A stretch of 64,000 nucleotides of DNA, taken from positions 79,009,189 to 79,073,188 of the forward strand of contig OV884009.1 of assembly GCA_930367205.1 (NCBI GenBank), read 5' to 3'. A program made the translations under genes and the position numbers. Positions 1 to 12,398 of the stretch are shown here, piece by piece (within the stretch, counting starts at the first letter, position 1; every line of letters begins with the position of its first letter). The notes beneath the pieces were generated by a model, which searched no databases, was not told the DNA's origin, and worked only from the letters and a program-made list of their open reading frames with translations. The DNA is from Acanthosoma haemorrhoidale (Eukaryota; Arthropoda; Insecta; Hemiptera; Acanthosomatidae).

Positions 1-275
1 TTGTCTTGGTAACGACGGGTTCCATTACAGCCAAGTGTCTTGCTTAAATTTCTGAAAGTACCTGACGATGATACATGCATGCAAAATTTGAATAATTTAC
101 GTGTTGGACTATACCAGGTATGGGCAACCTTTGACATGTTATGGGCCAAACTTTAGTGTGCAAATACGTTCGCGGGCCGCGTTTAAAAGTAGTGCATTTT
201 AAAGTAGTGTTCATAATTTTTAGCGATAGATATCAGTCAGCCATGAAATAATACGACAATGTTATTACAACACAA

Positions 276-281
276 TTTATT
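276..281 (-). terminator. Polyadenylation signal of the hAT transposase gene
   Basis: AATAAA is read on the minus strand about 105 bases downstream of the transposase stop codon and before the left terminal repeat. Confidence 0.5.
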
Positions 282-384
282 AAAATAACAAAATGAAATG
301 AAAAAATAGGTACCTACAGCATTAAATTAAATCGTTAAATTTAGAATTGTTACAAACTACGAAAGTTAAATAGCGACACCGAAA

Positions 385-2190
385 TCAATGAGACACTTGA
401 GCTTGAATTTGGGAAACTAATTCATCGATGTTTGGATTAATTCCACTGGTACAAAGACGTAAAGAATTTTCCAAATTATCGTCAGTCAGCCTTGTACGAT
501 GTTTTGATTTATTAACTTTCATCAATGAAAAGAACTGTTCGCATTTATAAGTACTGCCAAACGCACAAATCAATCTTCTTGCAAATTTTCTAAGCTGCGG
601 AAAATGGTCTTCTTCGAGGTATTTTTTGTAGAAATCGCACAACTCCACGTCTTCAAATTTAGATTTTAGGAGTGAGTTTTCTTGAATCTCGATCAACTCC
701 ATTTGCAAATGTATTGGAGCATTTTGTACATTACTTTTTGTTGGAGTAGCAAATAAATTGAAACAGTCTTCCATGTGTTTGAAATCGCTAAATCTGATCG
801 AAAATTGCTCCGACAGTAACTTGAGTTCTTCAGCATATTGAGCGTAAGCAATATTTTCATACGCAGAGAGCGTGGTGAAATGGTAACTGTTACCAGACAG
901 CATATGTGCCTCCCACAAGCGGATTTTGTTCTGAAACGCTTTCAAATGGCTGTACAAATCATTTACTAACTGTCCTTGTTTTTGAAGTTTCAAATTTAAA
1001 TCATTCAAATGGCCTGTAAGGTCGACAAGAAATGCTAAGTCACATATCCATTTTGCGTCACTCAATTCAGATAGTGGTTTATCTTTTATTTGCATAAATT
1101 CTGCTATCTCATTTCTAAGCTCGTAAAACCGTTTCAGCATTTTCCCTTTGCTTAGCCATCTGACTTCACAATAATATGTTACGTCGTCATACTCGGCTGA
1201 TATTTCATCCAAAAACGCCTTGAACTGACGATGGTTAAGCCCTCGGGATCGAATAAAATTGATGGTTTTTACTACCACATTCATAACATTCTGGAGTCGA
1301 ATGGACTTAGAACACAAGTTCTGTTGGTGGATAATGCAATGAAGGACTATCAAACCATCTTTTTGCACATTTAATTCAGTTGCTTTTTCATTCAAAATTC
1401 CGATGAAACCTTTACGTAAGCCGACCATAGAAGGTGCACCATCTGTGCATACTCCAACTAATTTCGACCATGGCAAGCCAAAACTTGTGAATACCTTTTG
1501 AACTTCATTAAAAATGTCCTCTCCTGTAGTGGTTCCTTTTAGCGGCTGTAAAGCAAGCAATTCCTCAGTAATAGTGAATTCTTTATCAACACCTCGAATA
1601 AATATAGCCAGTTGAGCTATGTCAGACAAATCGGTGCTCTCGTCTAATGCTATGGAAAATGATTCAATACCAGTCATACGGCCAGTCAATGTTGTTTTTA
1701 TATCATTAGCCATCATTTCTATACGTCGTACAACGGTTCGTCTTGACAAACTAATTTTTTCAAATTCATTTTTCTTTTCAGGACACAAAACACTGCAAAC
1801 TTCTGACATACACTCCTTGATAAATTCTCCTTCGGCAAATGGTTTCAATGACTTTGCCAATTTTGAACTAACTATAAAACTAGCTTTCACAACATTATCA
1901 AGTTGTGTTCTTTGTCTATGAAATATTTGCTGCTGTTTTTCCAAATTTGCGGTAAGTTTCTGGATTTTGTCTTTTCTTATTTGTCCTGTCAGTGAGAGCA
2001 GCGTAGGATGCTTAGTTGAGTAATGCCTCTTTATATTGAATTCTTTCATCACCGAAATGGATTCATTACACATCAAACAAATAGGCTTACCATTGTGCAA
2101 GATAAAGAAGAATTCTTCAGTCCATTTTTCTTGAAACTGGCGACCCTCTGCATCTACTTTTCGTTTCCTTCCACCAGACATCATTTTCAT
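385..2190 (-). CDS. hAT transposase, GTF2IRD2/ZBED5-like, 601 aa
   Basis: This is an intact transposase that would bind the element's terminal repeats and cut and paste it in the nucleus. Residues about 20-62 form a BED-like zinc finger with C38, C41, H56 and H61. The RNase H-like core shows the hAT landmarks: D183 in A-L-D-E-S-T-D, D250 in C-T-D-G-A-P-S-M, and a C285-x2-H288 motif. The C-terminal dimerisation region (about 538-585) includes the F-G-S-T-Y-K-C-E-Q-F-F-S block, where E at about 551 is the likely third catalytic acid. The length matches proteins annotated as general transcription factor II-I repeat domain-containing protein 2-like in insect genomes, which are hAT transposases. 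Starts at codons 1, 3 or 4 are all possible. No stop or frameshift is present. An alternative is a domesticated host gene, but the 8-bp duplication tightly around it favours a mobile copy. Confidence 0.93.
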   Translation of the reverse strand: MKMMSGGRKRKVDAEGRQFQEKWTEEFFFILHNGKPICLMCNESISVMKEFNIKRHYSTKHPTLLSLTGQIRKDKIQKLTANLEKQQQIFHRQRTQLDNVVKASFIVSSKLAKSLKPFAEGEFIKECMSEVCSVLCPEKKNEFEKISLSRRTVVRRIEMMANDIKTTLTGRMTGIESFSIALDESTDLSDIAQLAIFIRGVDKEFTITEELLALQPLKGTTTGEDIFNEVQKVFTSFGLPWSKLVGVCTDGAPSMVGLRKGFIGILNEKATELNVQKDGLIVLHCIIHQQNLCSKSIRLQNVMNVVVKTINFIRSRGLNHRQFKAFLDEISAEYDDVTYYCEVRWLSKGKMLKRFYELRNEIAEFMQIKDKPLSELSDAKWICDLAFLVDLTGHLNDLNLKLQKQGQLVNDLYSHLKAFQNKIRLWEAHMLSGNSYHFTTLSAYENIAYAQYAEELKLLSEQFSIRFSDFKHMEDCFNLFATPTKSNVQNAPIHLQMELIEIQENSLLKSKFEDVELCDFYKKYLEEDHFPQLRKFARRLICAFGSTYKCEQFFSLMKVNKSKHRTRLTDDNLENSLRLCTSGINPNIDELVSQIQAQVSH

Positions 2191-2325
2191 TTACCTATCG
2201 TTCGATAAACTTAATAAGAAAATAGGTATAATTAGTAAGCACTCAAGATGCACACAAAGTCACAAAGCAAACTTATCACCACGGTAGCTCGAATAGGACT
2301 GAACTAAGTTCCGGCCATCCACCCG

Positions 2326-2333
2326 CTTATATA
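2326..2333 (-). promoter_or_regulatory. TATA box of the hAT transposase gene
   Basis: TATATAAG is read on the minus strand about 136 bases upstream of the transposase start and inside the element. Position and orientation fit a core promoter. This is inferred from motif and spacing only. Confidence 0.5.
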
Positions 2334-2638
2334 GGCAAAATGAAGGAATGATCTAGAATCGTCTAGTGTAGAACAATACAATTGCGAAGCAATAATCCTT
2401 TGTTGCGCCGCCAGTGTGGCGGCAAACATCAATGGCTTTGAACTTTGATGTTTGCCGCCTCACTCTTTGATGATCACCGCCACTCGGCTTGCTCGCTCAC
2501 TTGATTCCATGAGTATGAGTAAGTAGTGTATTTTTTTTTTTTAAATTGGGTTTTTCAAAATGTCTCGCGGGCCGGATCAAATCTTACAGCGGGCCGGATC
2601 CGGCCCGCGGGCCGGCTGTTGCCCACATACGGACTATA

Positions 2639-3214
2639 CCAACGTCTAGCGAAACAAACAGTACAAATACCCTGTTCTTCATATGTGCAGAATGGGTTTG
2701 TATGCTTCCTTATCTGCAATGCTCTGGTGTTTTCCACACAAAAGTTTCAGTTACAAAAAATATTACTATTTATTACTGCTATGGTAAAATGTCATCTTTT
2801 CAAACCAGATACTTAAGCTCAACTTTAGCTTAGGTTTATTTTCCCCCATATTGATTCTACATAGATGATTCTCAGAATGTGTGATTCTTGTCCACAATCG
2901 ATCTGAAAAAGTAATCACCACTCTCAAGCAATTACAATGAAATGCTCCAAACGATATTGAATAATTTAATTAGAATATTTATTTGAGCCCATTCTAACCA
3001 AAAATAAACTAAATAAAAAGTGAGATGTATTTATTTCTATTGCTAGGCAAGTTCAATGATCCTTCAGTTGCATAACGAGCAGGATGTGTTATTCCTTGTT
3101 TTTTGTTGTTAACAACTTGGAAACAATATAAATTAGTCATTATTTTTAGTTGTGTTATTGATCCCACTTTGTTTAATAATTATTAGAAAAAAATCTACCG
3201 ACTGGGTCGGGACT
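2639..3214. other. AT-rich DNA, no gene seen
   Basis: This is flanking DNA between the hAT element and the first SINE. No ORF with recognisable content, no repeat match within the window and no structured RNA could be seen. Confidence 0.6.
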
Positions 3215-3325
3215 CAGATATTGGTATAAGCCAGTGAGCTTAGTTGGTAAAGCCCCCGACCGGATATTGGGGAAGAACCGGGATCGAGTAACCCCCAGTA
3301 TATTTATTAATAACAATTACTAAAA
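3215..3325 (+). repeat. tRNA-derived SINE, copy 1
   Basis: A tRNA-like head has a box A-like stretch, GAGCTTAGTTGGTAAAGC, and a degenerate box B region, CGGGATCGAGTAACCCC. A tail of TTATTAATAACAATTA type follows. The same head and tail occur at 17650-17830, 17935-18075 and 33822-33985, so this is a dispersed SINE family and not a tRNA gene: no acceptor stem or cloverleaf closes. Confidence 0.65.
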
Positions 3326-6300
3326 ACATGAATAAGGATGTCGTGTTCAAATACATTTTTTAGTGTGTCAAGTGATGAAGTATACGAAACACTAGATAAA
3401 GGGAAAATATAAACGGGATATTTTAAATTATGAAGGAATATATTTGACAAAACAAAAAAGTATGCAGGAAGTTGCGTTTTTTATTTTTTTTATTTGAATA
3501 TGTATAAGCCTGCATAATATACATTATGTATGCATATTCCCGCGATACCTTCACTTGACGATTTTTCATCACTAGTCCCCCTTAGAGAAACTCTTGCTAT
3601 TTCTTCTTTTGCTCCTTTTCTTGGAATTCCATGCTTACTTTTTTTTTCCCGCCAACGGGGGTGTATAAGTTCACTTTCCTCGGCTTTCTTCATCCACCCT
3701 CGCGATTTTACCATACCACAGGAGTCTCTCCACTGTATGGAAAATATTTTTCCTTACTAATACTTTCGGCGTTTTGTCAGTGTATTTCAGCTATGCATTC
3801 TTGTAGCTCAACAGCTTCCTCTAAAAAAAAAACCCACCTCTAAATAGAAGTGACCAAGATTCTCCTTCGAGATATACAAATAGAATCGAAATATATATCC
3901 CCAATAAGGCAGATTGTAATTTTATCACAGAAGTATCTAGCTAATAATAAAAAATAATAATGCCATTAAACGCCATAATATTATTTTTTTCCGAATACCA
4001 TTTTACTTATTTATTCGACGAGATGATAATGTTATTGCCTGATCTTCTACCAACTTTAATGTGAACAAAATTTCAATAATGTTACAAAATTTGGGAATCA
4101 TTTGTTGAACAGGGTAGGGTAGATTATCATTGTTGTGACTCTTGATGTATACAGAGTGAAGTACACGACTTTATACTATGTCTCACGCTATTTTATATTG
4201 AGTTTATTACAATGGTCGAACCCGAAGGAAGACATTGGTTACGGTAATTCGTATGTATTCATATTTGAGAAACAACCGTAAAAACCTTGTTTTTTTTTGG
4301 TGAATACTTCAATTTTCATATTGCAGCTATGCTGCTCCGTCATTTTAAAAATGGTAACCCCTCAGGGTCCTAAAATATTAATTAATTAAATTAATTTAAA
4401 GAGGCACGTCAATTGTTCAAATATGCACTTAAACTTGTTAAGTGGTGATTACTTGAAGACGACTTTATATACAAACAAAACTCCTCAGCCGATTCATTCA
4501 AATCTTTCAAAGGCAGGATTCCTGCCTGAGACCTTCCAAATACCGATAAATCTCAAAAGGGTCTGTAATTAAATCCTCAAGATTGAGACCTGAAACGTAA
4601 GGAGCGGCTCCTGCTAGGATGTCCCACGTTCTAGCTTTAAATTAATAAAATAACGGCGTGAATGAACTTACGAAAAAAATGTTCTACGAATTATCTGTAC
4701 TGAAGAAACTTTGTGGTGCGCCGACATCAATTACCAGAAACATCTCCAGAAAAAACAAGTTTTATGTCATAGGTAATATTCTCTTATAACAGACTATAAC
4801 CGTTTCTTCGAAAAATACAGTTCTATTTGCTTGGCTGTTCGTTGTTTTGGCAGATATGTTGTATGTAATCTTTCTAATCTTGAAAGTTACAAAGTATGAT
4901 GACAAATCATCTTCCATTAATCGTCACCTCACGAGAAATCCTCATTCGAAAACCGCCATTTAAGAAATTCACTATTCTCAGGCGTAGACCCGCGCTGTTT
5001 TAAAGCTTCAATGTGTACATTGTACACACCTTTGTCGACCCCAGATCTGAAGCTATAACGAACGTTCTATTCACTAATTTAATATGTAAGGTTTTAGTGT
5101 TCCACTGAATTAAATGTAGTACGAACAAATGCCGAGGTATAGGTGTTGTGTAACATGGATTAATATGCACGAATTTTGAGCCATTCAGTTTTTTCATCCA
5201 AAATAATTTTCGCGTAGAAATAAAATGACTTAATTTGTAAATTATACAAGTGAATTTCACATTCATCTTAATTAAGTGGATTAATATTTCTGTGTATAAT
5301 ATAAACAATCTGAATATTGATTATAATATGTTATTGTTGTACTTACTGAACCGTAGGTTGTATTGTTTATTGATGAGTATAAAAACTAAATATGAAATAT
5401 AGTTTGTTTATTGTTATCAGAACGAGAACGCAGTTAGATTTAATGAATTGATCTTACAACTATAAAATGATAATTAAATAAACACAAGACGTGAGCGTCA
5501 ATAGGTTCACAGATCGCATTATCACACAAATTAAATCATCAAATCCAGTAAGGGAATTCAAATAAGAAACAATTAAAAAAATTATATATCCTTGTGTAGT
5601 AACAGTCAGAAACTAGATGAGAACCAACTAACATCTCATCAGTCCGAACCCTCTGGGCATATAACTATCCATATGTTAGATGTAGGTTTGTTTCACAAAC
5701 AAACAAATAAGTGGAGATTTTATTTATAAGGATTTTGTTTTAGTTTAGAGGTGCTTTGGAAACTACATGAAACGAGTCCTTGTACATAAAATGAAAGAAA
5801 AGAAATAATAATTAAATTTTAATATAATATGTAATATATAAAACACTGCAAGAAAAAAAAAAAACCTATAAAACTCTAGTGAAAGTAACTAACAAAGCAA
5901 AAGTGAAGGCAACAATAAAATTCGTCAAGTAATGGTGTTCCGAAATAACTTAAAGCACTTGTTATTCCATCGCCTGTTCAATTACTGAGCTGGGAAACAC
6001 TTTTGGAACTTTTTACTAATCGAATGGAAAGTTTCTTTTCCAAATTGACGTAGGCAGCGGCCTGAGTTTTGTGATATAAGTTTCCAAGATAAAATTATAT
6101 TGAATTTGTACATAAGAGTACACTTCAGTTCTAAAACATCAATACTCAAATCAGTGAGCGAGTTCGCAAGGCTAGTTAGCTAATTTGTACAAGGAATTAA
6201 GTTATGATGGAGCAAAATTTATGAATATTTTGAATGAACGATTGAGAATTCCTATAACATTTTACTTAGGAAATTGATAAATTATTAACAAAACATGGCA

Positions 6301-8138
6301 CTAGTTTTGAGATCTAAGAGGGATTTGTAGCTTGTTTAAGGCAAGTGATAATTAATAGTTAAGTTTACAGTAAATATGTATTAACTATTGCTAGAAAATG
6401 GTTAATGTTTGAAAAAGGTAGTCGTTGTTTATAGTAAATAGTGCCGTGTTTCTAATTTACATACTCATATTAATCTGCAAAATTGTTATTGTAGCTCTGC
6501 GAGGTGAAATAAATCCTTTCTGATGAAGCGAAGATTTAACGGTTAGTCCACCTAGTTGGTATACGTTAATTAGCTATAAAATTTGATTTTCACACAGTGC
6601 AAGTATTAAAATGCTATCATTGCTATATCGTTTGCGGTTTCTGATATATGAGTCCGAAGAGGTACGATGATATAGGCTGGCGAACATATAGAGACAAGGT
6701 AATAAGGTAAAAATGAAAGGTCGGTTATGACTCAGTGCATGAGGAAGCTAGAGGCGTGAGTGAGCTTGAGGGGGCAACAACCAGGCTCTGGTCATTGTCC
6801 GTTCTCTAATTTCAGAAAGCTCCGGTAATTTCTTGCGGGCCTGATGTGCCGACACTCTTATCGCTGCTGGCTGTACACCGCCCGGGCGTACTATGGCTAA
6901 GGGAACTTTACGACCCCGGGCTTATCTCTTACCGAACAATGGCGCTCTTAAACATAAAGAATCGAATCAAGCGTGATTTTGAAATTGGATAGATTTGTTA
7001 GCTGTGAATATGTAAATTGGTTAAACTGAAGTTCGGCAAATGCATTAAACAGTGCACATCCACATCCTTCTCACGCCCAGACCAGATGCAGGGGGAGATA
7101 GTATGTAGAAACGTTGTCCATGAATAAACTTGATGAAAACAAAACAACACTTTTTCATCGCCCCAAGGTGATCTCCCAGCAAAACCTTCAACCCGATTTT
7201 GTGTACAAAATTGAAAATTAGGGCAATATTTACTTTTCGATTACAATTAAATTAAAAAGTAATTGATTTCACCCCTCATTCGTCCCTCTTTCTGAACCAG
7301 GGGGTAACGATTGTGAATAAATTTTTATGTCAGTTTTAATGACTATTTATAGTAACACTTGACGTATTATTTAGCAAGACAATTCGAAATAACAGTTTTT
7401 TTTTAAATGCTAATTATTGAGTTAATGTCATTTACACGTGTTTTAGGAAGATTGTTAGATTTATCTTTTCATCCCCAACGGGACCTCCATGAATGGATTG
7501 ACCATGAAACAGTGGGCCTACAAAGAATAATACATACAGACAAACAGGAAAATGGAGGGAAAACACTTCCAAGTTCATTAAGTCTTAAGCTTAAAAACTG
7601 ACACTTTTACCACCTCCAATAACGACTGGTAAAGAACTCAAAAATCAAGAAAAAGCAGCACACGCATACCAGAAATAATGACACTACTTGCAGTCAGATA
7701 CTGAGCAACAAATAATTATTAACAGAACATGGATCATCAAATAGCTAATTGAAAAAAAAAAAAACGCTGCTCTTTAAAATTTATTGTTATAATTCCTCAT
7801 CAAGAAGAAAATAAAAAGGATTTTTTTTTCTTTTGAAGAGATAATTTTTAATGATCGAAACGGTCCATTCTATTATTTATTTTTTTCATATCCCCTTGTT
7901 ATTAAAAGTTATGGAATTAAATATATATATCCTATATAAATGAATCTATTTACAACAGGTCAATGTTATATGTCCTGTAGCATGGCTACATTTTATACAA
8001 TTTTACACTGTAACATAGATATGTTTGATTATCATTTGACATGTGTTGTGGCAACCTTTTAATTACGAATAATTAGGAGTTCCCCTCTTCTCGGCCCTGA
8101 AAATATCTATCTATGTTTCCATATTTTAATAATAAAGC
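3326..8138. other. AT-rich intergenic DNA with short repeat fragments
   Basis: There is no convincing gene. ORFs of 64-102 codons are of random-sequence type. Around 3900-3930 the block AAGGCAGATTGTAATTTTAT matches the 3' tail of the Jockey-type LINE seen at 32.6 kb. Around 7110-7140 a block with AAACGTT and AATAAACTTGATGA also occurs near 40850-40880 and looks like the end of another LINE family. A GC-richer patch at 6820-6930 is not recognised. Confidence 0.5.
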
Positions 8139-8460
8139 TTATGACGTCAGTCAGAAAGGGGGGAGAAGCTAGTGGGGGAACCGTCCCCACCACGGCTGGC
8201 CTGTCTATATAATCCGGCCGTCTTGAGGCGGTTAGCAGACACTTGGACCGACACTTGGAACACTCTCTCTATCTCTCTCTCTCTGCACTTGCGCTTGCTG
8301 CTCTACTCAAACCATGGCCTTCTCATTCAACTACCTCTGCATCTCTCTCTCTTTCGTAGCCTCGCTATGTTTTATTCCGGCATTGTCAGACCCCACACCT
8401 TCCTAGTGGGAATATATGGTAAACCTTTATTTAAAGGCCCATTCTAGGACCACAGATATA
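8139..8460 (+). repeat. Promoter-bearing repeat fragment, possible LTR remnant
   Basis: This is a GC-richer island with a TATA box (CTATATAATCC, about 8202-8212), a CT-dinucleotide run (8265-8285) and a block from about 8270 that recurs diverged at 60252-60425 (shared CTCTCTGCACT and TACTCAAACCAT). A 91-codon open frame covers it but resembles no protein I know. A transcribed repeat or solo LTR remnant is the likeliest reading; its ends could not be fixed. Confidence 0.35.
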
Positions 8461-9427
8461 ATAATAATGGGACAGTGATATTTAAGTTAGCGAGTCAGTG
8501 GATCAAGTGTATATTTATTGACTAATGTAAGCAAATGTGTGTTTCAAAAAAATTGAACATGAACATTTCACTTAATATCATCAATAATATCTACTGTCTG
8601 TTTAGACTATTGTAATACAAAACATTAAAAACGTGCTGGAAACACGAGTTGAGATGTTTGATGTCAAGGTGTTTTGTGTTACTTCCATGGATTTCCCGAT
8701 GATGGTAAAAATAAAAGTAATTATAAAGCGTAAGTAGATAAATGTTTGGATTTGGCGTTTCTTTAAGATCCACAAATCGGCATTCGCACAACTTAGGATG
8801 AATTATATTAATAATTATTTCCGAAGAAAGAGAGGGACACACCCCGGTAACAACAACAAAAATAAACTGATTATTATATTCATAAGTACTTAATAATCTA
8901 CTCAATTGAGTGACAAGCTCACATTTATATTAATAATACATGCATAAAACATGGAATAGCTCATTGCCTAGTGTACGAGTAAATATGGAAATGACACAGG
9001 TGTCAACACAAAAAAAAAAACCATTTGATAAATATTTAAAGACTAACGAGCTACGTGATCCGGTAGCAGGGACTAGCTCATTCATTGACCTCACATACAT
9101 TACCATACAAACCATACTCACATCCGTGTCTTCTCACAGGCCGTTATAGTATTTTGCGTGAATGCGGGAGCATTGTACCCAACGTTATTTCATTGGACAT
9201 AACGGTAATATTCATATAATTTATAAAAAAATTCAAAGAAGCTTACCTATGACAAACAATCGACAGTGTTGTGAGTGTAGCTTCTGAAAAAACAAGACAA
9301 ATAAGATTATTTTTTAATAGGAATATTGCGTCATTCATACATTCAATAGCATACAAGACATTTAACTATTGCGTGGAATAATTCAAGACTATCGAGTAAA
9401 ATCATGTCAAAGATAGAAATATTAATA

Positions 9428-10383
9428 CAGTGGAATCCCGATATTTCGTACAAATTTGCCGATCCCCAGAGAAAATCCCGGTAAGTGGTATAAAAACAAT
9501 GCATTTCAGTCCCCTCGGTAATTCGTGTTATTTTTATGCTCGAGGTCACTTAAAACGCCTTATAATACGTATTTCTAGCCTAAAAACCTTGTTAATTCGT
9601 ACTGTTTCAAGAAAGGGAAAGAGGATAGTGGGAGAACAGAATGAGTGCGAGTTAAATAATTTCTAGGAAATCAAGTAATCCCTTCTACAGAAGCAAAAGG
9701 GAGAGCGAGTGAGAGAGACAAAGTTTTCTATGAAATCCCATATGAAATACGTACTATTTTTACTGAAAGGAAATAATTAGAGAGGGAAGTTTTAGGAATT
9801 GTACTAAGCTTTCGTATCTACAGTTCAGTCACGTTTTCTTTATCCTTGTGACACGTTACCATTTTGACAACGGCCTAGCAGTAGTGGGGATGTTAACCGA
9901 CAAAGAAATTTTAGATCTATCTGAGGACGTTGATGGTGAAGATGGAGAGGGCGATGAAGATGATGTACCAACAATCACTGCTAAAGTTGCTAAACAATAC
10001 GTGAACAACTTTTAGCAAAACAACTTCCATTTTTTAGCAAAATCAAATGTTGGTCTGAACACTCTTGACAAAGCAAGAGTGCAATACCCGTTTGCAAGGA
10101 TTGCATCAAAAAAAAATTACGAATTTTTTTCGTACAAATGATTGGTGTATATTTAATCTAGAACATAAGTATGTTCATATTATTTCTTACATTTATTGTT
10201 TAGATTAGTATTAAGCAGCGTTTATTGCATAGTGTTTATCCTTACTACATTATACTTACTTCTTAATATATACATGTTCGCATTAATACGTTTTTTAATT
10301 TTGTACTCCCGATAATTGGTATTCCCGATAAATCGTGCTAAATTGTCAGTCCCTTGGCAATACGAATTATCGGGATTCTACTG
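9428..10383 (+). mobile_element. pogo/Tigger-family DNA transposon relic, internally deleted
   Basis: The terminal inverted repeats are CAGTGGAATCCCGATA on the left and, read inverted from the right end, CAGTAGAATCCCGATAATTC, the pogo/Tigger-type terminus. The left flank is TA; the right flank is TG, consistent with a decayed TA duplication. Only 956 bp remain, against the roughly 2.5 kb usual for autonomous members. Part of the transposase C-terminus survives inside. An internal copy of the CCCGATAATTGGTATTCCCGAT motif sits just inside the right end. Confidence 0.85.
9893..10015 (+). pseudogene. Tigger transposase C-terminal remnant
   Basis: Forty open codons end in a stop. They begin L-T-D-K-E-I-L-D-L and run through an acidic stretch (E-D-G-E-G-D-E-D-D) before A-K-V-A-K-Q-Y. 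Short acidic tails of this kind close pogo/Tigger transposases. The DDE core is gone, so no activity is possible. The assignment rests on the flanking terminal repeats as much as on the peptide. Confidence 0.65.
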
Positions 10384-12255
10384 TGATTGATTTGGAAAAC
10401 TTCCTATACCACACAAATGCAGTATTTCAGAACACATTATATATTATCAGTAATTACATAAATAGTGATTACACTAAGCGATCATTGAGCAGTATAGTGA
10501 TAGCTTTTAGCTACCATGGTAATAAATTGATATGGTATGATCAAGATAATCATGCCGAAATAATAAAAACAGTTAAAATTCAAAGTAGGGAGTAAAGAAG
10601 GGGACAGTCTACGTCAAATATTATTTGTAATCTTTACGGGCCAAACCAAATGGATTGCTACGTGAAAGAGCTTCAAGTTTAAAGTACATAGTGACTTTGA
10701 GGGTCTGGTCAAGTTTAACTTAGCCTCGTGAGGATAAATGATTAGCTAATTGAATAAAATAGCACCATATCGGATTATAAAAACCCAATTTGGAGAAGTA
10801 ACGAGTGCCTAACGCTAATCACTCAAGTACCTTAGCGCCTACTAACTATGGCGACGACAACCTTAGATCATTAGAGGTCTTATGTCATGGATTTTTTTTT
10901 TCTTTTAGCCCATTTGGATTTTGATATTCCGTTACATTGTTTTTATGAACCCTACAAGAAGTGCACAAAGTAAAAGCGACGTACTAGAATCCAAAATATC
11001 CACTTACGGAAATCACAAGTAAATGGTAACTGCACTAACTATTATCGGCGAAATAGTGCAAATTTATCAAACATTTCCCTGCCTCTTCCAACATTCAGAC
11101 TCGTCCTAATAGCTTGTACTAACTTTCTTCAGTCAAACCACTGAAGTAAGATTCCTGAGGCGATCCAAAGAGTTTTTGAGGATACTGGGAAATGATACAC
11201 TAGTGGATATCATAATACAGAGGGTGAGAATAGTAGAAAAAAAAAAAAAAACAAGTTGCAGAAGGCACAATCGGTAGATTACAACTTTTTTTTTTTTTTT
11301 AAACAGTACTTTTCAAACAAATTTCATCCCAACCCAATCAACCAATCATTACTAATTAAATCAAATTGATTTTTGAAACACAAATGATTTCTTTAATGAC
11401 ATCAGTACTGACAGTAACTGTTAGAAAACATATGAGGGGAAGTAATGTCAGTATAGCAAATAGTAACGCAATATCATTCATTAAAAAACGGTGCCATCAA
11501 AGTGCGTAACACTGGAACCTGAATGAAAACATTTACCCCACACGAGGAGACGGGCCAATTATTACTTGCATTTCTTTTTGGTGTGAATGGAGAGAAAGAC
11601 ATTAAATCCCGTTCGGATTTGACTGACCTCTTCCACCACCTCCGCTCGTTCGCTTCAGATAAATAATAGCCAAAGAACTGGTTTTAAAACAACTTTAAAA
11701 ACGAGTTTGCTAAGTCACTCGTTTCATATCGTCTGCTCATATTTCTGATTAATGGTCCGCTCGCTAATTCATGAAGAAATATCAAAAGGCGGGATACATT
11801 TCAGTTTCAGGAAAAGTCACGCAGTGAAATATCAGCGAAAAATTCTTCATATGCAAGTATCGGTTGCATGAAGTCTACTGATAGTTGGAGAAGCGAGGAA
11901 TGATCGGGCGATGAACCAGTGCCCTGAGATTCTAAGAACTACCAATCATCATAGCGCCATATATAATAAAAAAATGCGTTCGATCAGCACGAAACTTTCG
12001 CCCGAATCGTTACAAGGCCAACAATGTGTTGGTTTATGTCCGGCTGCAAACGAAAATAAAAATGATTCTCCCTTAAAAAAAAACAAAAAACGATCAAATA
12101 CATCATTTATTGCAAATCCAATTTGTCACTAAATGAATGATTGTACTGTTGTCACGTTCAAATTGTGTTGATATTTTTTTGTCATCACTGTTTTATTGTA
12201 TTCAATTTTTTTCTCCTTTATATGAAGATTTGATAATCGTAATGGGTTTAGTAAT
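10384..12255. other. AT-rich intergenic DNA with a dispersed repeat fragment
   Basis: No gene was found. About 10706-10795 (TTAGCCTCGTGAGGATAAAT and following) matches the complement of about 13890-14010, so both are pieces of one dispersed repeat. Poly-A and poly-T tracts (11240, 11285) and AT-rich filler make up the rest. The 73-86-codon ORFs look random. Confidence 0.5.
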
Positions 12256-12398
12256 ATATTGATTATAAGTATTACGTTCTTAATAAAGTTACTCAACGTG
12301 GGTATTATTCATTCAATACTGTTAATCATTGTAATCCATAATAAAAGGCAGACAAAATGCATTAACATATCTAACGTCCTGGAGGCAATCAGCTGGTA

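Larger units (their letters stand above)
114..2630 (-). mobile_element. Complete hAT-superfamily DNA transposon
   Basis: The element is bounded by a perfect 8-bp duplication, GGACTATA, at 106-113 and 2631-2638, the length hAT transposases make. The ends inside it are imperfect inverted repeats sharing GGGCAAC (left about 121-128, right about 2618-2625 inverted). Both subterminal regions carry GGGCCGG/GCGGGCC-rich palindromic motifs (around 171-180 and 2565-2615). It encodes one intact transposase on the minus strand. The preserved duplication and unbroken frame indicate a recent insertion. Confidence 0.93.

Noticed and set aside
8172..8447. 91-codon ORF following a TATA box
   Set aside because: Content is CT-dinucleotide-derived Ser/Leu and the region recurs diverged at 60.25 kb, so it is treated as a repeat.
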